In this document: positions 8,072 through 16,274 of the stretch, piece after piece | Layout: each line of letters begins with the position of its first letter | Numbering within the stretch: position 1 is the first letter of the stretch | Position numbers and translations under genes: made by a program | Assembly: GCA_010027825.1 (NCBI GenBank) | Contig: RGUK01000002.1 | Span: 1 to 47,989 of the forward strand | Source: a bacterium | GTDB lineage: Bacteria; Dependentiae; Babeliae; Babeliales; RVW-14 | Reading direction: 5' to 3' | Length of the DNA stretch: 47,989 bases | The notes under the pieces: model-generated | What the model was told of the DNA's origin: nothing | What the model saw: the letters and a program-made list of their open reading frames with translations, nothing else | Database searches by the model: none

Positions 8072-8773
8072 ATGGCACTCAAACTATTGGATTTATTCTG
8101 CGGCGCCGGCCTGGCTTCCGACGGGTACGCATCCGCCGGATTTTATGTGGTCGGCGTAGATATACGCCCGCAACCACACTATCCGTATCAACTGTGGATC
8201 GCAGACGCACTCGAGATTTTAAAAGACGTTGCCTTCCTGAAGCGTTTCGACGCAATACACGCCAGCCCGCCGTGCCAAGCCCATACGCGAGCCAAGCACC
8301 TCAGAAACGCACAGGGCGGTAAAAGCAAAGCAGACGATCTTCTGACACCCACGCTTAAATTGTTGAGAAAAAACGCCAAAAAACTTGGCATTCCGTGGGT
8401 TGTCGAAAACGTTCCCGGCGCTCCCGGCATGGAAGAAGCCACGATTGAATGCGGCTCATCCTATAGCCTCAAGGTTCGCCGGCACAGACTTTTCTTGTCT
8501 GACGACGTGCCGCTAATTCGTTTACCGTGCCGGCACAAGGAGCAGGGCAAACCCGTAGGCGTGTATCACGTTATGGGCGACACATGCCGCGGCGTCTGTA
8601 AAAAAACCGGCAAACTCGTCATCGGCGGCTCAACGGCTAAGACGTTAGAAGAAGGGCTGGACGCTATGGGCATGTGGCACCGCAAGGTGACGTGGAACGA
8701 ATTAAAAGAAGGGTTGCCGCCGGCGTACACGAAACACGTGGGTGACCAAATGAAAACATGGATACAACGGTAA
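8072..8773 (+). CDS. DNA (cytosine-5) methyltransferase-like protein, compact type
   Basis: The 233-residue protein carries the core C5-methyltransferase motifs: motif I LDLFCGAGLASDGY at the N-terminus for S-adenosylmethionine binding, motif IV SPPCQ with the catalytic Cys (about residue 69), motif VI VVENVPG with the ENV triad, and motif VIII-like RRHRLFL. The C-terminal end, GLPPAYTKHVGDQM, matches the last conserved segment of short phage enzymes. The target-recognition region is very short. It probably methylates phage DNA against host restriction. No restriction enzyme gene is adjacent. Its stop overlaps the alternative long start of the next gene. Confidence 0.85.
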   Translation: MALKLLDLFCGAGLASDGYASAGFYVVGVDIRPQPHYPYQLWIADALEILKDVAFLKRFDAIHASPPCQAHTRAKHLRNAQGGKSKADDLLTPTLKLLRKNAKKLGIPWVVENVPGAPGMEEATIECGSSYSLKVRRHRLFLSDDVPLIRLPCRHKEQGKPVGVYHVMGDTCRGVCKKTGKLVIGGSTAKTLEEGLDAMGMWHRKVTWNELKEGLPPAYTKHVGDQMKTWIQR

Positions 8774-8835
8774 ACGACTACACGAAATTCGTGGAGATTA
8801 GTCGAAAAAGCATTGCAAGGGGTTCAAGTGGTGTT

Positions 8836-9225
8836 ATGGGTTTAGACGCATACATGTTTCGGGTCGCCGCAGATCGAGCAGTTGCAGAACACAAAATACA
8901 GGGTGCCATCGCTGAAAACCTGATGGGTACTGCAGAGAAAGTGTATTACTGGCGAAACAACTGGGATATGCACAGCGCGATGGAGGACATCTGGCACCGA
9001 CATAGGTCAGAAAATAAAAACGTCAGTCACGTCAGTTTTAACTGCGAGTTTGTCCGCCTACAGAAAGATGAGCTTGAGGACATCGGCCGGCGGATCTGGG
9101 AAGAAAGATTTTACGACGACCCAAACGACGCAGCATTTAACAAAGAAGCAGACCTGGAATTCATAGAAACTGCGCGGGTTATCCTTGAAAGCGGCGACGC
9201 ACTCTATTACTACGGATGGTGGTGA
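8836..9225 (+). CDS. Unknown protein with MGLDAY N-terminus
   Basis: The 129-residue product starts MGLDAYMFRV. Proteins beginning MGLD-x-Y and containing a YYWRNNWDMHSAM-type segment are a common uncharacterised phage/bacterial family. I therefore prefer the ATG at 8836, with AAGGGG upstream, although an in-frame ATG at 8758 overlapping the methyltransferase by 16 bases is possible and would add 26 residues. The end is aromatic (YYYGWW). It may be distantly related in style to the MGIDIY protein at 4407. Function unknown. Confidence 0.6.
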   Translation: MGLDAYMFRVAADRAVAEHKIQGAIAENLMGTAEKVYYWRNNWDMHSAMEDIWHRHRSENKNVSHVSFNCEFVRLQKDELEDIGRRIWEERFYDDPNDAAFNKEADLEFIETARVILESGDALYYYGWW

Positions 9226-9501
9226 ATGGTCAGCCTTAACTCCGGCGAACCAGAAAGCACGTTGAATTGGTGCAGAAACCTAGTAGAAACGATACGGGAC
9301 GGCGGTGTCTGGGGCATTCCGCGGTCCGGCGTCATATTTAAAATTGACAAGAAAAAGAAGTGCCTTATCCTGACCCTCGGCAGCGAGTACAATCCAGACT
9401 TCATAGCCACACGGCGCGTGTTCGCTCAAATTGGGTGGGACGTTTTGACCGAGGCTGAGTACAAGGAGCCGGACGATGGACCCCATTCAAAAACTGATTA
9501 A
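9226..9501 (+). CDS. Unknown small protein
   Basis: The 91-residue product has a central strand pattern (WGIPRSGVIFKID, then KKCLILTLGSE) and a C-terminal part with IGWDVLTEAEYKE. The start directly follows the previous TGA. Phage and bacterial proteins with a W-x-I-P-R-S-G signature followed by a lysine-rich strand are known as hypotheticals; no function can be given. It overlaps the next gene by 26 bases. Confidence 0.55.
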   Translation: MVSLNSGEPESTLNWCRNLVETIRDGGVWGIPRSGVIFKIDKKKKCLILTLGSEYNPDFIATRRVFAQIGWDVLTEAEYKEPDDGPHSKTD

Positions 9502-9727
9502 AAGCCTGCCCCCGATCACCACGCAGCCCAACATACCAGGCGGCGTACAACAGGCATTAGCGTCGGCACTCGATGGTTTTTCAACCGTAGCCGCGACAAT
9601 TCAACGCCAAGAGGAAGCGATCAAACGGTCCCTCGAAATTGACCGTAACTACGAACGCACTATGGCTGTCGTAGAGAAACTGCACAACCAAGCAGAGGAT
9701 ATCGGTGACGCTGGAAACGCACAGTAA
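9476..9727 (+). CDS. Unknown helical small protein
   Basis: The 83-residue product has a Pro-rich start (SLPPITTQPNIPGG) and a long amphipathic helix rich in Glu, Arg and Lys, probably a coiled coil (AATIQRQEEAIKRSLEIDR). It overlaps both neighbours (26 and 23 bases), typical of a co-translated phage cluster. ACAAGGAGCC ends 6 bases upstream and supports the ATG. Confidence 0.55.
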   Translation: MDPIQKLIKSLPPITTQPNIPGGVQQALASALDGFSTVAATIQRQEEAIKRSLEIDRNYERTMAVVEKLHNQAEDIGDAGNAQ

Positions 9728-10289
9728 ACAAGTCATTTTCGATAAAGATGATACCCCAAAGTCGCTGTGGCAAAAATTCGTCTACGCTATTGAACACACA
9801 AAAATCGGCTGGTGGGTAACTGTAAGGCTTGAGTGGCTCCGCCGCAGTTGGGCGTACGCAAAGTTCGGCTGGTGTAATTACGACTTCGACGCCGCGTATG
9901 CGCTGGCGTTGTTAAGTTTTAAACTCAAGCGAGTAGAGCGTGTATTAAAAGAAGACGCTCACACGGTTCAAGAACCGAAACACATGCAAGCCTTGCGGCT
10001 GGTCATACGTCTGCTCGACAAACTGGTCGAAGATGACTACCGCTATTTTTACGAAACGCACAACAAAAAGTGGTTTGGCTGCGAGCGACCAGAAATCAGG
10101 TTTGAACAAATCGAGGGCTCTGATCTGAGCCAAATGCTGTCTGCCAGTGACGACCTCCCGGCCGACCAGCAAGAACAGGCATCGGAAGAAGCCAGAGCGG
10201 CTTTTGACGCCGATGACGCAATCAAAGCCCGCGACAAACGCTGGGCTTTCTCTATTCTCGCCAAATACTACGAATACTGGTGGGACTGA
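9705..10289 (+). CDS. Unknown phage helical protein
   Basis: The 194-residue product starts at GTG 9705. Its middle, KFGWCNYDFDAAYALALL, followed by a KLKRVERVL helix, and its end, RDKRWAFSILAKYYEYWWD, match the style of an uncharacterised phage family that ends in an aromatic WWD. The first 50 residues are Trp- and Arg-rich. No catalytic motif is visible. An alternative later start is possible. Its frame and codon use fit the neighbours. Confidence 0.6.
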   Translation: MTLETHSKQVIFDKDDTPKSLWQKFVYAIEHTKIGWWVTVRLEWLRRSWAYAKFGWCNYDFDAAYALALLSFKLKRVERVLKEDAHTVQEPKHMQALRLVIRLLDKLVEDDYRYFYETHNKKWFGCERPEIRFEQIEGSDLSQMLSASDDLPADQQEQASEEARAAFDADDAIKARDKRWAFSILAKYYEYWWD

Positions 10290-10319
10290 TTTCCCGCCAA
10301 ATTTCTCGAAAGGAACAAT

Positions 10320-10568
10320 ATGTCCAACCAAAATAGCGGTTTTTCTGCTTGGGGTGTAGGGCTTGCACTCCTCTTTGTGTTTGCTATGCTGCTCCAACTC
10401 TTCTCGCCAGGCAACACTGCTCCGTCCACGTCGTACACGCCAGACCGTAATTCTGCCGAACACAGGTACGTGACCGAACGTTTTCGTCAGGAAGGTTTCA
10501 GTTCGTCTGACTCCAAAACTGCAGCAGATGCCGTACTGAAATTCCACGAAGCACAAAAAAACAGGTGA
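10320..10568 (+). CDS. Small single-pass membrane protein
   Basis: The 82-residue product has one hydrophobic helix at about residues 10-29 (WGVGLALLFVFAMLLQLF), then a polar Ser/Thr-rich tail with a helical end. CGAAAGGAAC upstream gives a good ribosome site for ATG 10320. Orientation cannot be fixed, though the tail is likely on one side of the inner membrane. Function unknown. Confidence 0.65.
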   Translation: MSNQNSGFSAWGVGLALLFVFAMLLQLFSPGNTAPSTSYTPDRNSAEHRYVTERFRQEGFSSSDSKTAADAVLKFHEAQKNR

Positions 10569-10571
10569 TTT

Positions 10572-10877
10572 GTGGCGACTCGTTTTGCCGACAAAGATCT
10601 TCTTCGACAACTCAATCGCGAAGCTGCGGCTCGCAACTACAATCGCCAAATTGCTGATGAGGGTATTGACAGGCTTGCAAACGACGCAATACTGGCCATT
10701 AGCCCTATCATCATTCACGAACACGCCAGGGGTGTTGCAGTGGCTCCGCATTTGCGGTGCTCTGTCCAGCTCGTGTATCCAGAAAACATTCCTTGGGGCG
10801 GTCTAATGCTCGACGTCCCGATAGAACTGTTCGAGGTTCTTCCCACAGAGCAGGATCTCGTCAAAGATCCTGCCTAA
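10572..10877 (+). CDS. Unknown small protein
   Basis: A GTG start at 10572 follows AGGTGA, which also contains the upstream stop. The 101-residue product has an Arg/Asn-rich helix (LNREAAARNYNRQIADEGIDR is the region around residues 13-33) and a beta-like C-terminal half (CSVQLVYPENIPWGGLMLD). It is the last gene before the ParB-like gene. No family recognised. Confidence 0.55.
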   Translation: MATRFADKDLLRQLNREAAARNYNRQIADEGIDRLANDAILAISPIIIHEHARGVAVAPHLRCSVQLVYPENIPWGGLMLDVPIELFEVLPTEQDLVKDPA

Positions 10878-10894
10878 CCCATAGGAGTCCAGCA

Positions 10895-12220
10895 GTGGAC
10901 GCTATTGACGATGCGGGCGACACGCCCGAATCCGACGACGTCGGTCATAACGTCGAACCCGGTACATCGGCTGCCGGTGCGAAGCCGTTTACGGTCAAAA
11001 CTCGTAAAACCAATGTGCCGTACACCTTCAAGAACTTCACGTCTGCAAGGCAAGGCACTGATCTGTTTTCCGGCAGTGCAGGATCGCTGAAGGAAAAAAG
11101 CGACCTGTACGAGGCCATTTTCTACCGGCTTGAGGAACTGAAAGACGAACTCAATTCCCTTCGGGAAAAGGGTGTCGTAGCAAACGGCGGCACAGACACG
11201 TTTCTTATTCCGATCGATTACCTCACGATCGACGAAACGTGGTGCCGCGAAAAGCGAGTCGACTGGAAGCACGTCGCTGAAATTGTTGTCAATTTTGACG
11301 AAGGTTCTATGTCATTGCCGACAGTTACAGTTCGTCGAATTTTCTCTCCGGCCGGAAAACTGGTGGACGTCGTCATCTCGCTGACGGATGGTGTACACCG
11401 GACCACTGGGCTTAAAGAACTCGGCTATACCCACGTTCGGGCGCTTGTGCAGATCGTGGATGACGTCGAGGACGAGGCCAAGGTTTACTCCAACCACAAC
11501 TACAATCGCCGTGCCCACGCCAAGCACGACATCATAAAGGTGCAACTCGCCCTGAATGATCCGAAGCTGCTGAAGATCAAAGAAATCCTCGGCGACTATG
11601 GGTTTGTGTTTCCGGAGCGTTCTGGCAAGCGGTGTGCGTGGCCCCAGATGGGTGCCATCCAAACCGTAATCAAGTGCTTCGACCGTTACGGCGAAGACAT
11701 CTTGCGTCGGGCACTGTGGCTGCTCAGCCGTAAAGAGTTTTCACTCTGGTACGGCAACGCCACGGCAATTCACGGTGACTTTATCGGCGGACTTTGCCGA
11801 TACATCGACACCTTTGAAAAGCCGGGCTACATCCACAGCACGATGACCGAGCACATGATGACAACGAACTCGCCCGACTTCTTGCACAAGTTGGGGCGGT
11901 CGTTTGGCAATCCCGACGTGACGAACATCATGAACTGCACCGTGTTTCAGCACTCCGAAAGCGGGGCCAATGGCGAGGGCGCCCGTATGGTTCGGACCTG
12001 TGCTGCGTTTGTGGCGGCGATCCGGGAAACGTTCAAGCCCTCCAAGGCTGCGTCCCGCCCGGCGAACTACCACCCGAAGTTCAAGGACGCCCTGGATGTC
12101 TATTACGACAACGCCAAGGACGCCCGCGACAAGGCCGACGCAATTCTGACGATCCGCAGGGCCATGGCCAAGCGGAAACAGCCAGATTGCTGGTTCACCG
12201 AGTCCTCGATCGTTCGTTGA
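10895..12220 (+). CDS. ParB-like nuclease-fold protein (larger copy)
   Basis: GTG 10895 is chosen because ATAGGAG lies 7 bases upstream; an open frame reaching back to 10757 overlaps the previous gene. The 441-residue protein has a ParB/sulfiredoxin-like N-terminal domain: LIPIDYLTIDETWCREKRVD, then LPTVTVRR, and SLTDGVHRTTGLKEL, the usual place of the D-G-x-H-R nucleotide-binding motif. The C-terminal 200 residues are helical. Phages use such proteins as nucleases or DNA-binding regulators; DUF6551 is a likely family. A hairpin terminator-like element follows, then a second, smaller ParB-like gene. Confidence 0.7.
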   Translation: MDAIDDAGDTPESDDVGHNVEPGTSAAGAKPFTVKTRKTNVPYTFKNFTSARQGTDLFSGSAGSLKEKSDLYEAIFYRLEELKDELNSLREKGVVANGGTDTFLIPIDYLTIDETWCREKRVDWKHVAEIVVNFDEGSMSLPTVTVRRIFSPAGKLVDVVISLTDGVHRTTGLKELGYTHVRALVQIVDDVEDEAKVYSNHNYNRRAHAKHDIIKVQLALNDPKLLKIKEILGDYGFVFPERSGKRCAWPQMGAIQTVIKCFDRYGEDILRRALWLLSRKEFSLWYGNATAIHGDFIGGLCRYIDTFEKPGYIHSTMTEHMMTTNSPDFLHKLGRSFGNPDVTNIMNCTVFQHSESGANGEGARMVRTCAAFVAAIRETFKPSKAASRPANYHPKFKDALDVYYDNAKDARDKADAILTIRRAMAKRKQPDCWFTESSIVR

Positions 12221-12229
12221 TTCTTTCCC

Positions 12230-12252
12230 GCCGCTGTGTAGCGGCACTTTTT
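12230..12252 (+). terminator. Hairpin with GTGT loop and T-tract (CTGTGTAG element 1)
   Basis: GCCGCT (12230-12235) pairs with AGCGGC (12240-12245) around the loop GTGT, followed by ACTTTTT. This resembles an intrinsic terminator, yet the next gene starts only 17 bases downstream with its own AAGGAG site and no visible promoter. It may be a partial terminator or a protein-binding hairpin. Two other hairpins share the CTGTGTAG core. Confidence 0.7.
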
Positions 12253-12268
12253 AACAAGGAGTACGCAA

Positions 12269-13171
12269 ATGGCCCCGGAAGCCAAGATCAAGGTTCTTCG
12301 AATCCCTGCACCGCGAACGGAGGCTATTCGTCTGCGCGATCTTCAGGTAGACGAAAAGTATCAGCGTCGCGTATCACCGACGCACGTCGACGGAATGGTT
12401 GCGATGCTTCGCGGCTGTAGCCTCAACGAAATTCTGAAAAAGTTATCAGAATATCTAGGCTATCTGTGCGTCGGCCGGCGGGCTGACGACACAAACAAAG
12501 TTGTAGACGGGCAGCAGCGGTGCGCCCTTATACAACGAATTGCCGAGGAGTTGGGGTTTGACGACGTTGAGGTGTCTTGTGAGGTGTTTAATTCACGCGG
12601 CGTCAAACACGAAGCCGACGTTTACAACAAACGAAACCACAGAAAAGCCCTCTCGCCGGCTGATAAGTTTAAAGGCCGCGTGGCCGAGGGCGACCCTGTT
12701 GCTGTTGAACTGCGGCAAATTCTGGAAGATAACAATCTTGGCGTCTCTGGGCTGCAGTACAGCAAGCCAGTGCACAAGATCAAGTGCGTTTCAACTTTTG
12801 AAAAGGCCCTCCGGCTTGGCGGAAAGAAGTTGGTAACGCAGATTATTAGCGTCATTAATGACGTATGGGGGAGAACGCACGACGGCGCCATCCGTGCGTG
12901 GCCCGAAATGAAAGAAGCGTTTAAAACGCAGGCTGTTGGCGGGCTGGCTATTTTTCTCAACGATAATCCTACCTGCAGCGTTAACAAGCTAAAGAAGGAA
13001 TTGTCTAAGTTCAGCGTATCCGCGTTTTTGAAACGGCTGGACGACGAAATCCCGCCCGGCCAGGCCACGAGCGGCTATGTTCGAGAGCAGTGGGCTGCCG
13101 CGGCTATTGCCAAGATTTACAGCCCTAAAGAAAACACACCGCACACAAAAGTGCGCGGCTTAACGCGCTAA
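12269..13171 (+). CDS. ParB-like nuclease-fold protein (smaller copy)
   Basis: The 300-residue protein has RLRDLQVDEKYQRRVSPTHV and, near residue 75, VVDGQQRCALIQRI, the D-G-x-x-R core of ParB/DUF6551-like domains. A helical C-terminal part follows with a SKFSVSAFLKRLDDE helix. AAGGAG supports ATG 12269. It follows another ParB-like protein of the same cluster, and both are bracketed by CTGTGTAG hairpins. Such domains in phages may act as nucleases or as CTP-using DNA clamps; which applies here is unknown. Confidence 0.75.
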   Translation: MAPEAKIKVLRIPAPRTEAIRLRDLQVDEKYQRRVSPTHVDGMVAMLRGCSLNEILKKLSEYLGYLCVGRRADDTNKVVDGQQRCALIQRIAEELGFDDVEVSCEVFNSRGVKHEADVYNKRNHRKALSPADKFKGRVAEGDPVAVELRQILEDNNLGVSGLQYSKPVHKIKCVSTFEKALRLGGKKLVTQIISVINDVWGRTHDGAIRAWPEMKEAFKTQAVGGLAIFLNDNPTCSVNKLKKELSKFSVSAFLKRLDDEIPPGQATSGYVREQWAAAAIAKIYSPKENTPHTKVRGLTR

Positions 13172-13182
13172 AACGTCGTTGG

Positions 13183-13203
13183 TTTGCTGTGTAGCAAATT
13201 TTT
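13183..13203 (+). terminator. Hairpin with GTGT loop and T-tract (CTGTGTAG element 2)
   Basis: TTTGCT (13183-13188) pairs with AGCAAA (13193-13198) around GTGT, followed by five T. The stem is A/T-rich and weaker than element 1, but has the same loop and position, 20 bases before the next start codon. AAAGGAG follows for the next gene. It is probably the same kind of intercistronic element. Confidence 0.6.
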
Positions 13204-13223
13204 CACTTTTAAAGGAGTAAGTT

Positions 13224-13946
13224 ATGGCCACAAAAACGGCCCGCATGTCGTTTGACGACAAAGCAAAAGCTCTTGGACAGAAAACTTTAAAAGAGCTTCG
13301 CATCACTGAAGCCAAGTTAATACGTATCAAGCACGTAATCGACGAGCACTACGTAGAAGAATACAAGGCTCGTTATTCGTCGGACTGTATCGCCGCCGCG
13401 TCTGATCGGTGGCCGTATAGTCCCATGATGCGGCGACTGGTGGATGCACTCAACACGAAGTTCAATACTGAATTAACGCAGTGGCACGTGTGGGAGTTCA
13501 TGACGGGCATGCGGAAACTCAACGCGAAGAAAGGTGAACGGCTCACCACCGGAAAGCAAATGGGCCTGCGCCACGTCCGTAGCGGTCTGCCAATGTATGA
13601 CGCGATTAATCTCGTCGCCGGCAGACTTGGTTTGCAGTCGCTGGAGCGGTGCGGTGTTTCGCGTCGACAGTTCCAGGGCCTGCAAAAGCGTGTCGAGTCT
13701 ATGCACGCCGCGATCATGACCGATCGCATCGGCACGCCAACCGAGGCGGCGTTCATTCTTGATCACTGGCCCGGCACGACGCTGTTCGCCAATTTCGTCA
13801 AGACGGTGAATCACCCCAAGAGAAAGCTCAAGACGAACTTGCAGGGGTGGCATGTGTGGGAGATATTGCTGCGGATGCGAAAGGACAATATGCTCTCCAT
13901 GGGCGGAGCCAGGAAGCGAAACAGGACTGGATACACCGCCTCATGA
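13224..13946 (+). CDS. Unknown protein with an internal repeat
   Basis: The 240-residue basic protein contains two copies of a helical unit. The first, around residues 55-95, includes WPYSPMMRRLVDALN and then WHVWEFMTGMRKLN. The second, around residues 175-225, includes HWPGTTLFANFVKTVN and WHVWEILLRMRKDN. The repeated WHVWE-x5-MRK is clear. The middle (RRQFQGLQKRVESMHAA) could be a helix-turn-helix-like segment. It may bind DNA, because of its basic charge and position before a methyltransferase. No family is recognised. AAAGGAG supports ATG 13224. Confidence 0.6.
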   Translation: MATKTARMSFDDKAKALGQKTLKELRITEAKLIRIKHVIDEHYVEEYKARYSSDCIAAASDRWPYSPMMRRLVDALNTKFNTELTQWHVWEFMTGMRKLNAKKGERLTTGKQMGLRHVRSGLPMYDAINLVAGRLGLQSLERCGVSRRQFQGLQKRVESMHAAIMTDRIGTPTEAAFILDHWPGTTLFANFVKTVNHPKRKLKTNLQGWHVWEILLRMRKDNMLSMGGARKRNRTGYTAS

Positions 13947-13970
13947 CCTACCACATGCAAGGACGCAAGC

Positions 13971-14960
13971 GTGATCACTATCGAGCCCCATAAGAGATTT
14001 CTGCGTGGCTACACGTTCATAGATCTCTTTGCCGGCATCGGTGGTTTTCGACTCGCACTCGCGGCTCTCGGCGGGAAGTGTGTATTTTCCTCTGATATAG
14101 ATCCGCACGCTCAGTTTGTATATCACAACAATTTTGGTGAGCAGCCTCACGGCGACATCACCAAGATTGCGGCCAAGGAAATTCCAGCACACGACATTCT
14201 GTGTGCTGGGTTTCCTTGCCAGCCGTTCTCTATCGCCGGCACCATGGGCGGCTTTGGTGACACCCGCGGCACGCTCTTTCACGAAATTATTCGCATCGCC
14301 GACCACCATCGGCCGCGAATGATATTTCTCGAGAACGTGCGGAATCTGCAGGCTCACGCCGGCGGCCGCACACTCAAGACGATCATCAAATCGTTAGAGG
14401 GCATTGGCTACGACGTGGACTGGAAAGTCCTCAACGCCGGCCACTACGGCATTCCGCAAAAACGAGAACGGATATACATCCTGGGGTTCGACCGAAACCA
14501 CCCATTCAACTACGAATGGCCGGAACCTCTTAAAACAAAAACAAAAGTCCGAGACATCCTGCTCCCGGGCAGCGACCCGACAACCAAAGCCATGCACATT
14601 GATAGGAAGAAATATCCCATCAAATTGAACGCCGGCAAGGTCGTCAAAGCAGGAACGCCCAAACCCGTCCGTATCGGGGCCACAGGCCTCGGCAGGCAGG
14701 GCGAGCGCGTCTACCACCCCAACGGCCACGCCGTAACCATATCGGCCTCTGGCGGCGGCGTAGGGGCCAAGACGGGCATGTATCTGGTCGACCGGGTCGT
14801 TCGCCGGCTGACGCCACGCGAGTGTGCCCGGCTGAACGGCTTCCCAGAGGAATTCCAGCCGCACCACCGTACGGCCGAAGCCCTCAAGCAATTTGGCAAC
14901 AGTGTGGTGATCGACGTCATTCAGCACGTCATGCTCCAGGCTCAAGGATTGTTTAAGTAA
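13971..14960 (+). CDS. DNA (cytosine-5) methyltransferase, full-length
   Basis: The 329-residue enzyme shows all main C5 motifs in order: motif I TFIDLFAGIGGFRLAL, motif IV GFPCQPFS with the catalytic Cys (about residue 82), motif VI LENVRN, motif VIII QKRERIYI, then a target-recognition region (about residues 190-280), motif IX RLTPRECARLNGFP and motif X QFGNSVV. The length fits M.HhaI-like enzymes. GTG 13971 has AAGGACG upstream. No restriction partner is nearby, so this is probably a solitary phage methylase protecting DNA from host restriction. It ends in TAATG overlapping the next gene. Confidence 0.93.
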   Translation: MITIEPHKRFLRGYTFIDLFAGIGGFRLALAALGGKCVFSSDIDPHAQFVYHNNFGEQPHGDITKIAAKEIPAHDILCAGFPCQPFSIAGTMGGFGDTRGTLFHEIIRIADHHRPRMIFLENVRNLQAHAGGRTLKTIIKSLEGIGYDVDWKVLNAGHYGIPQKRERIYILGFDRNHPFNYEWPEPLKTKTKVRDILLPGSDPTTKAMHIDRKKYPIKLNAGKVVKAGTPKPVRIGATGLGRQGERVYHPNGHAVTISASGGGVGAKTGMYLVDRVVRRLTPRECARLNGFPEEFQPHHRTAEALKQFGNSVVIDVIQHVMLQAQGLFK

Positions 14961-15379
14961 TGCGTAAAACGAATGAAACCCACGAAATCAAAGCGCTCGT
15001 GCCGGCAAACGGCCAGTATGAGGCTGTCTATAACGAACACGGCACAGACGGTTACTGGGCCGTGCCGATAGACTTTATCGCCGTCGTAACGCCTGTTGAC
15101 TTTGAAATCGAGGTCGACGAAAAAACCGGCGAAGAAACGACGATCGACAGTGAGACGTTTACAGACGAAATTGTCGGCGTGCGTTTATTTGAGGGCGAAT
15201 TCGAGTACTGCCACGAAGCCGAAGGTTTTATCGGCATCGTGCACACGGGCCAGAAAACGCTCAACGACGTTACGATCCGCCGGTATTACGGCGAGCACAA
15301 AGACGTTCGCCCCCCGTTTGACCCGCAATGGCTCGACCGAGAACTCGACAAAGAAGATGAAGACGACGAACAAGGATAG
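14960..15379 (+). CDS. Unknown acidic protein
   Basis: The 139-residue product is acidic, with beta-like segments (YWAVPIDFIAVVTPVDFEIEV is the region around residues 31-51) and a very acidic tail (ELDKEDEDDEQG). Its ATG overlaps the methyltransferase stop by one base, so the two are coupled. No family recognised. The acidic charge after a methylase is compatible with a DNA-mimic inhibitor, but this is only a guess. Confidence 0.55.
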   Translation: MRKTNETHEIKALVPANGQYEAVYNEHGTDGYWAVPIDFIAVVTPVDFEIEVDEKTGEETTIDSETFTDEIVGVRLFEGEFEYCHEAEGFIGIVHTGQKTLNDVTIRRYYGEHKDVRPPFDPQWLDRELDKEDEDDEQG

Positions 15380-15381
15380 CC

Positions 15382-15579
15382 ATGAGAAAACTGCGAGTTA
15401 CCTGGTATACGCCGTTTTTGTTCTTCGGCACGCGGCGAGAAAACGACGTGCGGGAGTGGGGTTTCCGCCTTGACCCACGCACGGAGATCGTCTACTACAC
15501 CTACGACTGGGGCCGCGGAATCACGTTCGTCATCCTCGGCTTCGGTTTCGACATCGTCAAATTAGAAGGAATGCATTGA
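15382..15579 (+). CDS. Unknown small aromatic protein
   Basis: The 65-residue product has several aromatic strands (VTWYTPFLFFG, EIVYYTYDWG, GITFVILGFGF). It resembles small beta proteins and has one moderately hydrophobic stretch near the C-terminus. Its stop overlaps the next ATG (TGATG). No function can be assigned. Confidence 0.5.
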   Translation: MRKLRVTWYTPFLFFGTRRENDVREWGFRLDPRTEIVYYTYDWGRGITFVILGFGFDIVKLEGMH

Positions 15580-16217
15580 TGGCCACAGTCGCCACAAAGA
15601 AAAAGACAACAAAAAAGCTCTCGCCCGCGGCCATGGCCGCCAAGGTCAAGGCCGAAATCGAAAAGCGAAATAAGATTTTCAAGGCCGCCACGGCGGCCGA
15701 GAAGCGCGTGCTGATCGCCAAGGATGTGCTGGCTCAGGTCGCCGCCGGTCGGTTCAAGCCCACCGAGGGATCATGGGCAAACCCAAGAACAGCGAGCGGG
15801 CGTGAAATACACATCTGGGACACGGACAAGTACGACCCAGACGCGTCGGTCCGTGAGATGTTTCTCGGCGAACAGATTGCGAAGTGCGACTGCTGCGCCT
15901 TGGGTGCGATGTTCGTGAGTTGCACGCTGTATAACAACAAAACGACGCTGGAAGATTTTGACAACGAAACGCTGGACTTCGTGGATAACGTACAAGACGC
16001 GTCGTTCAGCAACGGGTTTGCCAAGTTCTTTTCGCCGGCACAATTGCGGTTAATCGAAATCGCGTTTGAGGGCGGCTGCGGTGGTTTCTGCACCACAAGT
16101 GACGACGACCAAGACCTGCAAGCCAGAGACTGGTACGACCGGTACCCCAACCCCAAGAAGCGTCTCGTCGCCCTGATGAAGAACATCATCAAGAACGACG
16201 GCAAGTTCGTTCCCTGA
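15579..16217 (+). CDS. Unknown Cys-containing protein, CCALG type
   Basis: The 212-residue product has a Lys/Ala-rich N-terminus, then EKRVLIAKDVLAQVAAGRF, KCDCCALGAMFVS near residue 105, and a C-terminal RLVALMKNIIKNDGKFVP. The pattern (a helix with ALR/ALQ-x-G-x-F or similar, then CC-x-LG, then a helix near the end) is shared with the protein at 18405, so both probably belong to one loose phage family of unknown role. ATG 15579 overlaps the previous stop. A gene-free structured region follows. Confidence 0.6.
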   Translation: MATVATKKKTTKKLSPAAMAAKVKAEIEKRNKIFKAATAAEKRVLIAKDVLAQVAAGRFKPTEGSWANPRTASGREIHIWDTDKYDPDASVREMFLGEQIAKCDCCALGAMFVSCTLYNNKTTLEDFDNETLDFVDNVQDASFSNGFAKFFSPAQLRLIEIAFEGGCGGFCTTSDDDQDLQARDWYDRYPNPKKRLVALMKNIIKNDGKFVP

Positions 16218-16232
16218 CAATTCACAGCGCTC

Positions 16233-16264
16233 GCCAGGCAGCCTCCTCGCAAGTAGAGCCTGGC
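16233..16264 (+). other. Hairpin at the start of the gene-free stretch
   Basis: GCCAGGC (16233-16239) pairs perfectly with GCCTGGC (16258-16264) around an 18-base loop. It lies just after the stop codon at 16217. No T-tract follows, so it is not a standard terminator. It may be the 5' part of the larger structured RNA described next. Confidence 0.45.
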
Positions 16265-16274
16265 TCACTCGTCC

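Noticed and set aside
9945..10751. 268-codon - strand frame
   Set aside because: It lies opposite three + strand genes with good starts and overlaps; no domain is visible.
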